Part shown: positions 1 to 11,402 of the stretch, piece by piece
Numbering within the stretch: the first letter of the stretch is position 1
How the letters are laid out: each line of letters begins with the position of its first letter
NCBI GenBank assembly: GCA_022036555.1
Contig: CM039137.1
Coordinates: 24,917,862-24,981,861 of the forward strand
Direction of reading: 5' to 3'
DNA length: 64,000 bases
Source of the DNA: Microstegium vimineum
Lineage: Eukaryota > Streptophyta > Magnoliopsida > Poales > Poaceae
Position numbers and translations under genes: made by a program
The notes under the pieces: model-generated
What the model saw: only the letters and a program-made list of their open reading frames with translations
Told to the model about the DNA's origin: nothing
Database searches by the model: none

Positions 1-1250
1 TTCAGGCGATAACGGCAGCGACGACGTGACGATATGGAAGCAACTCGTAGGAATATGCTGTTTCATCTGGACTCTGGAGCCTCGTGTAGACATTGCATTG
101 CATTGTGAAAAGCTTTTGGTTATTTATGCAAATTAATTAAGCCTGCGCAAGGGAACGACACATTCTTGGAGACCGTCTGTTGTGCACATAACCTTCGCTC
201 GCAAGGGAACGAACGACAGCTACTAGCTGCCGACTTGGCGTGTTAGCGCTATTGACCGACTCCTAGCACATCTGAAGAACCAAAAGGCAAAAAGCGCGCC
301 CAGTACTGTAATATAGTAATCGGCAGTGCAGGTCAAGCAATCCGGACCCTCGCGAGCTATTCTCTTGTTTTTATTTTACTACTACTAACTTTGTTTCCAT
401 TGATATTTGCAAGTGACGCAAACAAACAGAGAGCGGTCCAAGGTCAGTGGTAGCAGTAAGTAAAGAGGATAAGAGGCTTTCGAGCCCAGGCGCCACGTCC
501 GACATACGTACATGTGGCTGAGCAAACCCCGGCAGGCGGCAGCAGCCAGCAGGCAGTGGGAGGTAAACTAATCGGCGCCACGTCGGACGGTTTCATCCGA
601 CTCTACTGCTGGGAGAGTGCTAGGCCCACCGCTCGTAGCTGCAGAGGCTGAGCTGTTTCGGCCCGGGGCTGGCCCCATGCCGGCATACGGATGAGGCCCT
701 GCATGGGGGCCACGGGGGCGCCACGTCGGCCCTTGCATGAAGCAACATGTGGCGCTTCCTCATTCCAAGAGCCGTTTTGGCCTCTGCCTGGCTGGCCTCC
801 TCGTGCCCGCGACCCCTCGACCTCGTTGCTTCTCGCAGTGGGGCAATGATCCATTCCATCAGATGGTCGTCTTGCGCGATCCACCCTCCGTCACTTGAAA
901 TCTTCGTGCATCAGGAAAAAATTGGTTCCATCGTGCACGGTGCACATATTTTCTTTTAATAATTAATTAACGAAATGTAGAAGCTTTGTCGGTCAATCAA
1001 GAAAAAAAGAGAGGGAAGTTCACGTACTACTATTTCAGAGGTACATACTGTTGGTCCTTTTTTTAACAGCGGGAAAAAGCACGTGCAAAAGCCAAAAGAC
1101 GAGCCCGAGGCCCCGAAGAGGTGGCAACTGGCGGAGGAGGCCGAAAACGTGGGACGGTCGGGGTCAGGCCAGCGATGAGGTCGTCTCCCGTTCTCCGTGC
1201 CGCCCCCAGCCGTGCCCGTGCCCGTGCCTTGCTCTCTCTCGATCGCTCTC
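1..1250. other. Intergenic / upstream region of the BTB-TAZ gene
   Basis: No gene is supported here. The short open frames between 600 and 960 have no recognisable product. The stretch holds three near-identical GGCGCCACGTC-type motifs (about 489-502, 574-588 and 717-730) and otherwise unremarkable sequence. It is most simply read as the distal promoter of the gene that starts at 1467. Confidence 0.6.
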
Positions 1251-1257
1251 TATAAAA
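1251..1257 (+). promoter_or_regulatory. TATA box of the BTB-TAZ gene
   Basis: TATAAAA lies after a CT-rich stretch (CTCTCTCTCGATCGCTC), about 215 bp upstream of the ATG at 1467. A transcription start near 1280 would give a 5' leader of about 185 nt. The motif and spacing are seen; its use is inferred. Confidence 0.65.
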
Positions 1258-1466
1258 GCGTTCAAACGCCCGCGGAAATTGGCCTGGCCAACCCAGAGAC
1301 CCAGCAGAGCAGAGGCAGAGCACGCAACGCAAGCAGCTGCGACGTCTCCCTCTCCCTGCCGGCGGTCCCGTGTCTGTCTGTCCACAGATATTTTACTCGG
1401 CGGAAACCCCACCGCAGGCCGCAGCTTTCTTTTCGTTCCGTTCGCCTGTCCACGCCGGACGAGGAG

Positions 1467-4400
1467 ATGTGCGAGGCACCGCGACTCGCCTACCGCGCCG
1501 GCGACGCTGACGTCGACGTCGTCACCACCGGCGGGCGCCGGAGGATCCCCGCGCATTCCTCTGTTCTCGTAAGCGCCCGTTCCCTCCGACGACGACGACC
1601 GGTTCCTCTACGCATTCCTCTGTTCTGTTCGTCTGACTCGAGTGCGTTCGTCTTTCCGCGCGTCTAGGCCTCGGCGTCGCCGGTGCTCGCCAGCATCCTG
1701 CAGCGGCGCCTCCACAAGGACAGGGAGAGCGGCAAGAAGCCCGGCAGGTCCGTCGTCCGGATCCGCGGCGTCACCGACGACACCGCGGCCGCCTTCGTCC
1801 GCCTCCTCTACGCCGGCAGGTAATAACCTCCTCCGTGTACACCGCCGTGTCTTCTCGCTTCAATTCCTGCCCTACCTGCCTCACCAGACACCAGTCCCCA
1901 CGGCCATGGCCGGGATTGCATGACGACCTCCTAGCTATGCTGTTACTATTTCCTAGTCTTCTGATTATTTTTCGCACACGACACGTCCGTTCCTTGCTAG
2001 GCTGGGCAAAGCTAGCTAGCGTAAACACGATTATTAGCAAGGACTAATTCTGAGTTATTCTAAACGCACGAGGAGGGAAAACACACATGGCGCATGTACT
2101 ATCATTTATTCTTGGACATCATCAACAAAGTATCATTTTTTGTATTAATCTATAATATTGGAGTACTTTTTATTGTTTATTTATTTCTTTTCGAGATGAT
2201 TTGTTTATAGCGTTCTAGTAATAGTAAGTCCATGTGCTAGCTTCAATAGTAGTAGGTACCAAATTCTACCAAACCGATCGAGCTCTCCCTATCAAAAGCT
2301 TTGCACCCAAATTAAACATTTCCCAGATACTATATATATCAATCTATATAAACTGCGAATCAAAATGCATTTGAACAGTTGAGCCTTGTGGGTTCAACGA
2401 ACCTCGATCGATCAAGACAGATCCCGGCCTTGATATTTTTTGCGGCAGCATCCAATCACGGAGCCGGGTCTCCTAGCAAATGGTGCCGGTGGGACTGATG
2501 GGATTGGGTTGTGGGTGCCTCATCATCATTTGTCAGACTGTCATGTCCCGGCAGCCACGTCGCCCGCCGAACCCCTCAACCAACCAGAGCCACACAAACA
2601 CCCCGCCAATCTGCCAAACGCCCAAACCCCGTGTCGGACCCCGGAAATCGCCGAAAAAAATCTCGTGGCTTTCCCAGCGGCGAATAGGACGGCGAGGGAG
2701 AGGGGGGAGGGTACGTAAAAAAAGGATTTGGATTTGTTAAAGCATGGGAAAAAAGCGCGGCCCTTTTTTCTTTATCATTTCGTCGCCGCTAGGTTACCTG
2801 GTTGGTGTGGCACTGTTGGGCTATGGGTAGCGCCTGCCCGGTTGGACCTGGACCGTCCCCGGCCGACGTGCGCGTCATCGCGTAGCGCACGAGTGGTTCG
2901 GGGGCGACCGACCGAGCCGTTGCCGTTGCTGTCGCTGTCGCGGGCACGGCCGGCACAGGGTCGGACGCACCGGCGGCTGCTATCATCGTGGTGTTTGCTT
3001 GCCGTGGATTGGGAATTCTTAATTTGGCATACGTGGCAACATTTGGATTCCGATAAAAGGGACCGCCCGAGCGATCGCAGCCTCGCCTTGGGCGAATGTT
3101 CTTGTGGACCCTGTCGAAGATTCGATCTTCTACCACACTACTAGAAGTACTATATGAATATATATGATTCATTAGGTAGAGGTACTCTATAAGATTCTTC
3201 TACCACAAGAACGGCTACATGTTCTCGTGGCTCACAGGAATTGTCAGTTTCTAACTAAACTAAACAGTGTCTAGACTGCTGTGCTTACTAATATTTTAAA
3301 TTTTGAATGATGACGAGCGAAGTATACGAACGATCGTGTGCGATGCGAGCGTGGCGGCAGCTTAACAAAAAAAAACCATCTCGGCATGCAGGTGCGGCGA
3401 GGAGGAGGATGAGGACATGGAGAAGCACGCGGTGCAGGTGCTGGTGCTGGCGCACGCGTACCAGGTGGCGTGGCTGAAGCGTGCGTGCGAGGGCGCCATC
3501 GGCGCGCGCCTCACCGCGGACTCGGTGGTGGACGTGCTGCAGCTGGCCGACCTCTGCGACGCGCCGCGCCTGCACCTGCGCTGCACCAGGCTGCTGGCCA
3601 AGGAGTTCGCCGCCGTGGAGCGCACCGAGGCCTGGCGATTCCTGCAGGAGAACGACCCCTGGATGGAGCTCCACGTCCTGCAGCGCCTGCACGAGGCCGA
3701 CATGGTACGTACGTTTTTTTCTTCCTCCTCCTCTTGTCCACCGGCCGGCCGGATCAATGTAAATCTGACAGATGCTTGCACGCACGCACGCACGCACCAA
3801 ATGGAAGTGCGCGCGAGTGCAATGAGGAAATTATAACATGCATGAATCATCATGATGACGCACGCCGCCGGTCTGTCGCCGTGCGGCAGTGGGGGTGGGG
3901 AGCATGCTTTCTTTAGCGCCGAGCTTTTGTTCCAGGGAATGGTGGACATGGTCGGACCTCCGTGTCGCGTTCGTGCGCGTAGGACATGACGCGAGTGTTT
4001 TTCTATGTGGTTGGTGCGTCTGTTTTCGGGCGGTTCAGGCCGGCCCCGTCCACGCCGAATGGTCCGCGAATGTTCGCATCTCTCCTACCTCTTACCTTTC
4101 CGCCTCTGTTTTGTTAAACGTTTTCATTTGGGTGGACAAATCGTGACCTGGAACACAGTTTCCAGGCCAGGTCATGTTTAAGACTCCTTGCGCCTTGGTT
4201 TGACAAAAGCTAGCGGAATCTTGGCGTCTACTCGATCAGTTCCATCTTCCAACAGTTTTCAAATTTCAACCGTAGGATTTCAAAAGTCGCACGGAGAATC
4301 TTTCATTCCTCATGTTACGTTTGTTGGACGGTTCCACGATGCACGTTTTTTTTGTGTATGTACCGATCGACTACCGACCCAACTTCGTGAGCTGACATGC

Positions 4401-4970
4401 CGATGTGCCCTGCGTTTTCTGGACGTGCAGCGGCGGCGCAAGTGGCGGCGGAAGCGCGCGGAGCAGCGCGTGTACGTGGAGCTGAGCGAGGCCATGGACT
4501 GCCTGGACCACATCTGCACGGAGGGCTGCACGGAGGTGGGCCCGGCGGGGAGGGCGCCGGCGCCGGCGCCGTGCGCGCGCTACGCCACGTGCCGGGGCCT
4601 GCAGCTGCTCATCCGCCACTTCTCCCAGTGCCACCGCAAGAGCTGCGCGCGGTGCCAGCGCATGTGGCAGCTGCTCCGCCTCCACTCCGCGCTCTGCGAC
4701 CGCCCCGACCGCTGCAACACCCCGCTCTGCATGTAAGCCGCCGCATCTCGCCACCTGCTGGCTGCTGCTTCGTCGCCGCCATTCATCACCTGACATTGTT
4801 GTGGTTGTGCCGTGTGCAGGAAGTTCAAGCACAAGGAGCAGGACAAGGCGGCTGCCAAGGCCGGCGATGATGGCGACAAATGGGGGCTTCTGGTGAAGAA
4901 GGTGAAGACCGCCAGGGTCTTCTCTTCTCTGGCCAACAGGAAGCAGATGGGCACCTCCACCCAGTGCTGA
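1467..4970 (+). CDS. BTB/POZ and TAZ zinc-finger domain protein (BT family)
   Basis: Five exons: 1467-1568, 1668-1819, 3392-3704, 4431-4732 and 4820-4970. All junctions are GT-AG and the joined frame is open for 339 aa. Residues about 14-115 form the BTB/POZ fold (IPAHSSVLASASPVL, then LLYAGRC). Residues about 210-292 are a TAZ zinc finger with the expected Cys/His spacing (MDCLDHICTEGC, LIRHFSQCHRKSCARCQRMWQ, CNTPLCMKFK). The basic tail (about 300-330, WGLLVKKVKTARVFSSLANRK minus its last residue) matches the calmodulin-binding region known in this plant family. Family members are nuclear/cytosolic adaptors for CUL3 ubiquitin ligases and scaffolds for BET-type transcription factors, with roles in nutrient, sugar and hormone responses. 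Intron 2 is long (about 1.57 kb). The ATG was chosen because the BTB domain starts just after it and an upstream TATA box fits. Family assignment is firm; the specific paralogue is not. Confidence 0.93.
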
Positions 4971-6027
4971 GCAAAGCGAACGCAGGAGCAGCCTGGGATG
5001 GTTAGGGGTAGTTAGAATAGCGAGTGTGAGAGATTGGAGTGAGCAGTTCTTTTGGGTCTGTTTTCAGATGTCAGATCTCTGTTGAGCAATGTACATGCCT
5101 ACTAGTATGTCACCCTGTGATCTACGCCTACGTTGGTAGAATTCTTTTAGCGAGGTCGGAGTCAGTGAGCCGGAAGTCAATGTAAAAACTGCATGTACCA
5201 TATGTAAGTAGGGAAAATATGAGATGAATAAATATAGTCTTATAATATCTTTCAGGATTCTGGTCACCCTGACAAACTGATCAATCAAAAAATGGCTTGA
5301 ACGCAGAAAGAACGCCAGCCTCATTTTTTTTGTTCCAATCATGGTTCCATGATCCAGCTTGCTCTTTATAAAGATTTGATCTACTAAGATTTCGTTAAGA
5401 ATAGAAAAGTTCAGGCTTTTATGGAGTTTAGTGGCACAAGTTGGGGACATCATAATCATAATAAAAATGGCATCAGCAAGCGAACAAGCAAATTGGGTAT
5501 GGCGCTATGATTATGAAAGCTGCTTGAATCAAGAGAGGAAGAGAAAAAAAGATACTGAGCACAAAATAGCACTACGTTATTAACTTATTAGAACGGCATA
5601 ACAGAAAAGCAGCCAACATGCTGGATATGTATGCCTGGAACATGAGTAAATATAACACGAGGTCACTTAAACAGCACCAAACATTCTGCTTTCCATCAAG
5701 GGTTTCTTCAAGTGAACAATGAAATCACAGTACAAAACAACACCTTATAACTGGATCAAAAAAATCTGAGAGTTGAGTTGTGCTGTTCTGAAATAAGAAC
5801 AAAAATGGCAGCAAACCTTTTTGTTCCCAAGCAAGCTGGAGCAGGTTTTTGCAGTTGTACCAAGTTACAATAATTCAACATGAGCATACCCACTTGCATT
5901 CAACAAAGTTATAACATCTCTCGCTTTATTGGAGGTGTCGAGCATACATAAGTCAAGATAACACTTGGAAAATACAGCAGAGGAAATATGGTAAAGAAAC
6001 TGCCTGAAACCATTGGCTAAATGATAA
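4971..6027. other. Convergent intergenic region, 3' UTRs
   Basis: This stretch lies between the stop of the BTB-TAZ gene (plus) and the stop of the 61-aa gene (minus). It is AT-rich with no credible reading frame or clear repeat. It probably holds both 3' UTRs. Confidence 0.5.
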
Positions 6028-8311
6028 TCATGATTCATTCTCTTTAACTTGGGCCAGTAACTCTGCCTGCATTCTCTTTATCTCCAGCTCCTTTTCCATC
6101 CTCTCTTTCTGAAAGAATAAAACCACTATCAGCTGCTTCCATAAAAAATCATCCCTAAGTATAACAAACTATAGACGCTGATAGTGCATGTATTTGCACA
6201 AATGGGCCATGGTGGTTTTGGTGGTCAGGTGTGTTTATGTGTGATAAACTGATGATGGTGTTCTTGGTGGAAACAGAACATACAACAAGTGATTCTGTCT
6301 GTGTTTGAGTCTAGCACAACAAAGGTACATAATGCTGTCATGTCTTAACACCATCTTTGAAGATCAGGGATCCAAAAAGGACTAAACATGCCTACAGAAA
6401 GAAAAGCTGTGCGCCAGAGAAACATAACCACAAGTTCTTTCCATCTCTGAGAATGAACCTTTGGGTACAATGGAGACAAAAAATTAATCATAGTATCAAA
6501 GTATCATCCTGTGAACACACAATCATTATCAAACATGATGTGTTTTCAAACAGCTCACAAGTTTCCCTGGCAATGTACCTCTCAATCTAAATGGCTTTCA
6601 AACTGCAATCGAGACAATCAGGATTCAGAACAAACCATAATTATACCTTGCAGCATGAGTAACGATGCCACTGGATATCCAGTGCCCATACCCATACCTG
6701 TGTTGTTTGGTGAGGGTATGAATTATCTAGTAAAGTATGGATATGTGGAGTGTATGCCCGTTATGCCCACCCTCCAAATCGTCTGCGCGTTCAGGAGGTG
6801 CTGGACTAGGTGGCAGCGGAGTCTCGGGCAACGAGAGGCTGTGTTTGATCGCGGCCAACACACGGGCACTGCCGTAGTTGCATCGTCATCTCCTCCCATG
6901 CGCCTTCGAAGCTGTTCTTCGCTGTAGGGAGCGCCGTCTCCAGAGAGGAGGTGTTATTGTCGCCGGCGGAGCTAGCAGTGACCGAAGCAGCGTCTCTATA
7001 GAGGAGGCGGTCTTATTGCCGGCGGAGTTAGTGGGGGCTGTCATGACGGTGAGTCCCACCTCCACACTGCAGACACCGACCAGCAGTCCCACATTTCCAG
7101 TGACTAGGACCGTCCCGTTCTCCCATCGCGAGGCGAGTTTATCATCAGACGGGGATTATCGTTGGTGCAAGAGCAGGAGCCGGAGCCAGAGACAGCGCCC
7201 CTAGCTTGCACTCCGAACAACGGCCCCCTCCAATTTCCCACAGGTGGCGATGGTAATGACAGGAGAGAGGAACTGGTGCCATCTGAGCGGCCAGGGTCTC
7301 TTCCGTGCAGAGATCAGTCGATGAACAGCAGGTAGAAACAGGCATACCGATATCCATGGGGATGTAGAAACAATTGAACAGGTATGGGTAAATTCTGGAT
7401 TTGGGTACAGTCAATCCATGGTTGTGGCCAACGGCATCACTAAGCATGAGACAGCTAATGCAGTTAAGATTAACTTTCAATCCACACTTTATTGGAGCCA
7501 TGGAACAATAGAACTATTTGGTAGGTGTAGACCCGACTGATAATGGAAGCAAAACTACAGCTGCAAATATCGGGTGCCATAGTTGCAAAATCGTTAAAAG
7601 TCAAAACACTCAAAGGATACATATGCTGTTTCTTTCCTACAGTACATCCATTCTATTGTTTGAAATGGGCTGCTTCCAGATGTTTTCCATTTGCAGATTC
7701 TTCTATCACACTATAATAGTCTAATGTTCTGGTGCTTAATTTTCCACTAGTGGTGTCTGTGAGAAGAAGTAACATCTGAGTTCGTTTTATTCCATGCCTG
7801 TGGCACAACTTTATATGATCTGTTCCTTGTCTAGGGCAAGAATTGGCGTCTTAAAAAAATTGGCGTCTTAAAAAAAAGAATGCAGAGACACAGAGCCGTA
7901 AGGGCGGGCAGCACAGCAACTGGAGAGAACCTATGCTTCAAAACATCGCACTCAGAATCCCATATAAGCCAGAAACTCTTCCCGAACCCACAGTTCATCA
8001 GGCCATGTGGGATCTAGCATATGCATTCGAAGATTCATGTGGTTCGAGCAACTGCTAATCAAAGGGCATAGACAAACCAGATCTAACAAGCTAAGGCGAT
8101 AATGGAATCTACAAGCTGCACCCGCATATAACAAGGAACGGATTTCAATTCACAAGGATTTATAAGGGGAAGAGACTGCGCCAGACAAGCAGTATCCGCA
8201 TAGTACCTTTTCGTCCTGGTGAAGGGCGATCCAGACGTGGACTCTGTCCATGGACTGCCAGAAGAGGAACGCCCCGAAGGTCATCGCGAAGTAGGTCGCC
8301 ACCCGCACCAT
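6028..8311 (-). CDS. Conserved-looking 61-aa single-pass membrane protein, function unknown
   Basis: Two coding exons read on the minus strand: 8311-8207 (35 codons, from MVRVATYFAMTFGAFLFWQS) and 6108-6028 (26 codons plus TGA). A GT-AG intron of about 2.1 kb separates them. The frame joins in phase 0 at ...HQDEK / KERMEKELEIKR. The N-terminal 20 residues form one hydrophobic helix (YFAMTFGAFLFW). The second half is a charged amphipathic helix (EKELEIKRMQAELLAQVKENES), probably a short coiled coil. I have an impression of similar 60-residue plant proteins but cannot name a family, so no function is given. A small mitochondrial or organellar membrane-complex subunit would fit the architecture, but that is a guess. 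The intron carries repeat-like sequence (about 6655-7440). Confidence 0.7.
6655..7440. repeat. Possible non-autonomous element in the intron of the 61-aa gene
   Basis: The left edge has a GGATATCC-containing stretch followed by CCCATACCCATACC. The right edge carries GGTATGGGTAAATTCTGGAT, roughly its inverse. GC-rich sequence lies between. I found no clean target duplication, so borders and class are uncertain. Confidence 0.3.
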
Positions 8312-8856
8312 CTTCTTCCCCCTTCTCCGATCTGTCTGGCTGCTCCCCTCTCTCCTTTCCGCCGCGGATTGGGGATTTTGCGATGGCTGCGGCGTCTTCT
8401 CACGAAGGTACCTCCAACTCCAATGGACGGCCGGGATTCTCTTTCGGCCTTACAGGAGTGATCTGGGCCGGGCCTTCATTCCCTTCTGGGTCTAAAATCT
8501 GCTTCTGCGAGTATGTGACAAGACTTGTGAGTAGTGAGTTGTGACTCACCGAATCAATTTCAGAAGCAAAATGAGTTCATCCGTGTTTCACATACCTGAG
8601 TTTGTGGAGGTAAAGTAAAAAAAAAAAGAGGATCGACCCGGACATCCGGCCAAAACAGAAACTTCGTTGCAAGAAGCTGAACATATGCAAACCCGGGCAT
8701 CACCCTAAGCCCTAATTTCAAGCAAGAACGAATTCTCTAGTGTAAAAAAGTCAGACTCCGTATTTTTGCAAAGACTGAGCTTCGAAAATTTGCCACTAGA
8801 CCCACAAATCATATAATCGGACGGGCTTCATTCACTCACTCTGGCAAATTAAATTA
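8312..8856. other. Upstream region of the 61-aa gene
   Basis: The part next to 8312-8420 is CT/GC-rich and probably holds the 5' leader and promoter of the minus-strand gene. The rest shows no gene or repeat I can name. Confidence 0.4.
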
Positions 8857-8858
8857 TA

Positions 8859-9118
8859 CTCCCTCTATCTCAAATTATAAGACATTTCAAGAATCTTGGA
8901 GAGTCAAAACATTTCAAGTTTGACCAACAATTATAGAGAAAACTATAAATATTTATGACATCAAATAGATATATTATGAAAATATAATTGATAACGAATT
9001 TAATGATACTTATTTGACATCATAATTGTTATTATATTGTCCTATAAGTTTGGTCAAACTTATGATATTTTGACTCTCTAAGATTCTTGGGATGTCTTAT
9101 AATTTGGAACGGAGGGAG
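8859..9118. mobile_element. Stowaway-like MITE, 260 bp (family A)
   Basis: Terminal inverted repeats CTCCCTCTATCTCAAATTAT and its complement (ATAATTTGGAACGGAGGGAG) are bounded by TA dinucleotides at 8857-8858 and 9119-9120. This matches the Stowaway/Mariner TA target rule. A second copy of the same family and the same length lies at 60259-60518. Confidence 0.88.
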
Positions 9119-9120
9119 TA

Positions 9121-9316
9121 CATATCTATCATTATATAAAGAAACATAAAGTGTAGATCTAAAAATTTGGATAAGATTTAAAACTTAAACCCTAGAGTTC
9201 TATTAACCTGGAAATTCTTGAGTGGTTGTTGTAGATGAGGTGGCATTGGTAAGTAAAACGGAGCCGAATAGGGCATGGGTGACTTTTGACATCTCAATGC
9301 ACTCTAACGCTAAAAT
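9121..9316. other. AT-rich spacer between two MITEs
   Basis: No gene is supported. The open frame beginning at 9222 runs into the hAT element and is not credible. Confidence 0.4.
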
Positions 9317-9473
9317 CAGGGGCAAATCTAGGGGGGTTTGTCGGGGTCAGCCGACTCCGACGAAATTAGTAAAATCCTTAGTAAATTACTGTTCAAACCT
9401 AAGAAAATTTGTATCATATAATGAACTTGACCCTGATGACCCCCAATGAAGTTTATTGCTAGATTCGCCACTG
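9317..9473. mobile_element. hAT-type MITE with perfect 8-bp target duplication
   Basis: The left end CAGGGGCAAATCTAG and right end CTAGATTCGCCACTG are inverted repeats of the hAT type (CAGNGGC). The flanks are identical octamers, GCTAAAAT at 9309-9316 and 9474-9481. The 8-bp duplication defines the class. Confidence 0.88.
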
Positions 9474-10622
9474 GCTAAAATCGCTCTATTCAACTTATGA
9501 TTTTCGTGGCTAATAAATTGGTTAATGTCAATTTGTTGTGAGAGAAAAATATTATACTACGATTAATAAGTTCAACGAAGACAATAAGATCATCCTATAG
9601 TGGGTGGGGAGGTGGCTATGCCCCAGTCCCCTTCATCAAGAGACAAGCAAGTGTTTTATGAACAACCTTGGATTCGAGACATTATTGGTGAGTTTTCAAG
9701 TCATAGACTACCAAACTCTCAGATGCAACGATGTATCTCGCTAATAATTTTAGGTACGGTGAATGCACATATTTTTCAATTCCATTCTTTCTTGCAGTAT
9801 AGATAGATTATTTTATAGTATAGTTTTGAGTTGAAGAGACTTAAAATAAAGGATATGATTGGGTGTCTGACTATACATCAGACCCATACTATTTGAGTTA
9901 GGACATATTTAACAGGTACCTGACATCGAAAAACAAAGGAGCCAGAGCCATTGAAAAAGGCTACGGCTCTTTCGGAGAAGCCTCTCAAGAGAAGCCGTGG
10001 CAAAGAGGCCCATACCCATACTTCCAGTAACTTATACATAGTTATAACATTTTCTTAAAAAGTAATCCTTCCATCCCCAAACAATCTTCTCACGTAATAA
10101 ATTTAACTAATTCTATATATGAAGAAATTGATATTCATATATCAAATAAATATTATTGTTTAATTAATCATAGAATATATTTTTATAATAAATCTCTTTA
10201 AAGCACAATTTTGATATTATTTTTAAAATTATCTGACTTCTTCAAAATTGAGAAGTATTTTTTTAATGGATGCAGTAATTGTTACTCCCTATCTAAATAC
10301 ATAGTAAATTCGGTACAATAAAAAAGTTAAAACAACTTTTGTAATTTGGAGTAAAGAAAATATATCCTATATCGCAACCATGGTATACCCAAAACTTTGA
10401 AACTCTGGGACCCCCATTCTGAATTTGGCTATTGCAGCAGCTTTATGACAAGATCTTGCTACAGACAAGATAGACTCCATTCATGTGTCCAAATAATTTA
10501 CGCCTTATTATATTAAATGTTTGGACACATACATGAAATATTAAATATAGTTCAAAAGTAATTAATTGCACAGTTTGCGTGTATTTTGCGAGACGAATCT
10601 TTTAAACCTAATTAGTCTATGA
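9474..10622. other. Intergenic sequence with repeat remnants
   Basis: No gene is supported. The 68-codon frame at 9600-9806 has no recognisable family. The right part (about 10455-10622) contains a piece of a common cereal repeat (GAGACGAATCTTTTAAACC, then CCTAATTAGTCTATG), broken by the next element. Confidence 0.45.
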
Positions 10623-10910
10623 GGCCAGTCTTAGTGGAGAGTTTCATTGCACTGTTTTCAAAACTGTGTCATCTAGAATGAAATGAAACTTGAATGAGAC
10701 TCACTCTCAATGCAAAATTTCAATCCAGAGTTTCATAGGCATTTAATTCTATGACTCGTAGAGAGTTGGTAATCGTGTGAGAATTTCATCCCCATGACAC
10801 TCATTTTCCTCTCTCTCCTCATTAAAATGTTGCCACATCAGCAGAAATGCACATGTGGCAGGCTATTAAATGCAAATGAAACTCTAATGAAACTTTCATT
10901 GAGACTATCC
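10623..10910. mobile_element. Tourist-like MITE nested in an older repeat
   Basis: Ends GGCCAGTCTTAGTGGAGAG and, inverted, GGATAGTCTCAATGAAAG form terminal inverted repeats. The flanking trinucleotides are TGA and TTA, an imperfect match to a 3-bp TNA target. The interrupted repeat resumes at once on the right (TTAGACACTAGGTGCTACAG). A relative lies at 59393-59640. Confidence 0.65.
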
Positions 10911-11402
10911 TTAGACACTAGGTGCTACAGTAACACACGATACATTTGTCTCACAGTTTCTTCTGTACTTTGTTTTTTTATTATTTGACACCCATGTGAC
11001 ATCCGATGTGACATCCGATGTGACATAAAAAACTTTACACACCAGGATCTAAACATCCCAGACTCGTTGAAGCTTTATTATATACTTCATTACAAGTTAC
11101 AGTTACAATAATGATTACAATAGCGAGTGAAAAAACCGCACCTAAGCGTGGTAAACAGGTGCAAAAGTACTGAGTTGCCATGACAGGAGAGGGGCAACAT
11201 ATTGTACAGTAGTTTTCTTTCACACACATTACCTGCTGGTAGTGGTACACAAGATATTTCATCCCTTTCTATGTTAAGGCATAATCGAATGAAGCGTATT
11301 TTCTGGCAGCAGTATGATCGAGCTGCATGCCAATCTTCATTTTGGAATTTTTTGTCAACAAGCATTGTGTGCAGTCGACTTTCATGCTTCTATAGTTACA
11401 CA
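10911..11402. other. Old repeat remnant and probable 3' UTR of MRS2
   Basis: Up to about 11035 the sequence continues the interrupted repeat and carries a short direct repeat (TGTGACATCCGA). From about 11040 to 11402 it probably represents the 3' UTR of the minus-strand MRS2 gene. Confidence 0.45.

Noticed and set aside
603..959. Overlapping open frames on both strands in the first kilobase
   Set aside because: No recognisable domain, no splice or start logic, and GC-rich sequence favours chance frames; read as promoter.
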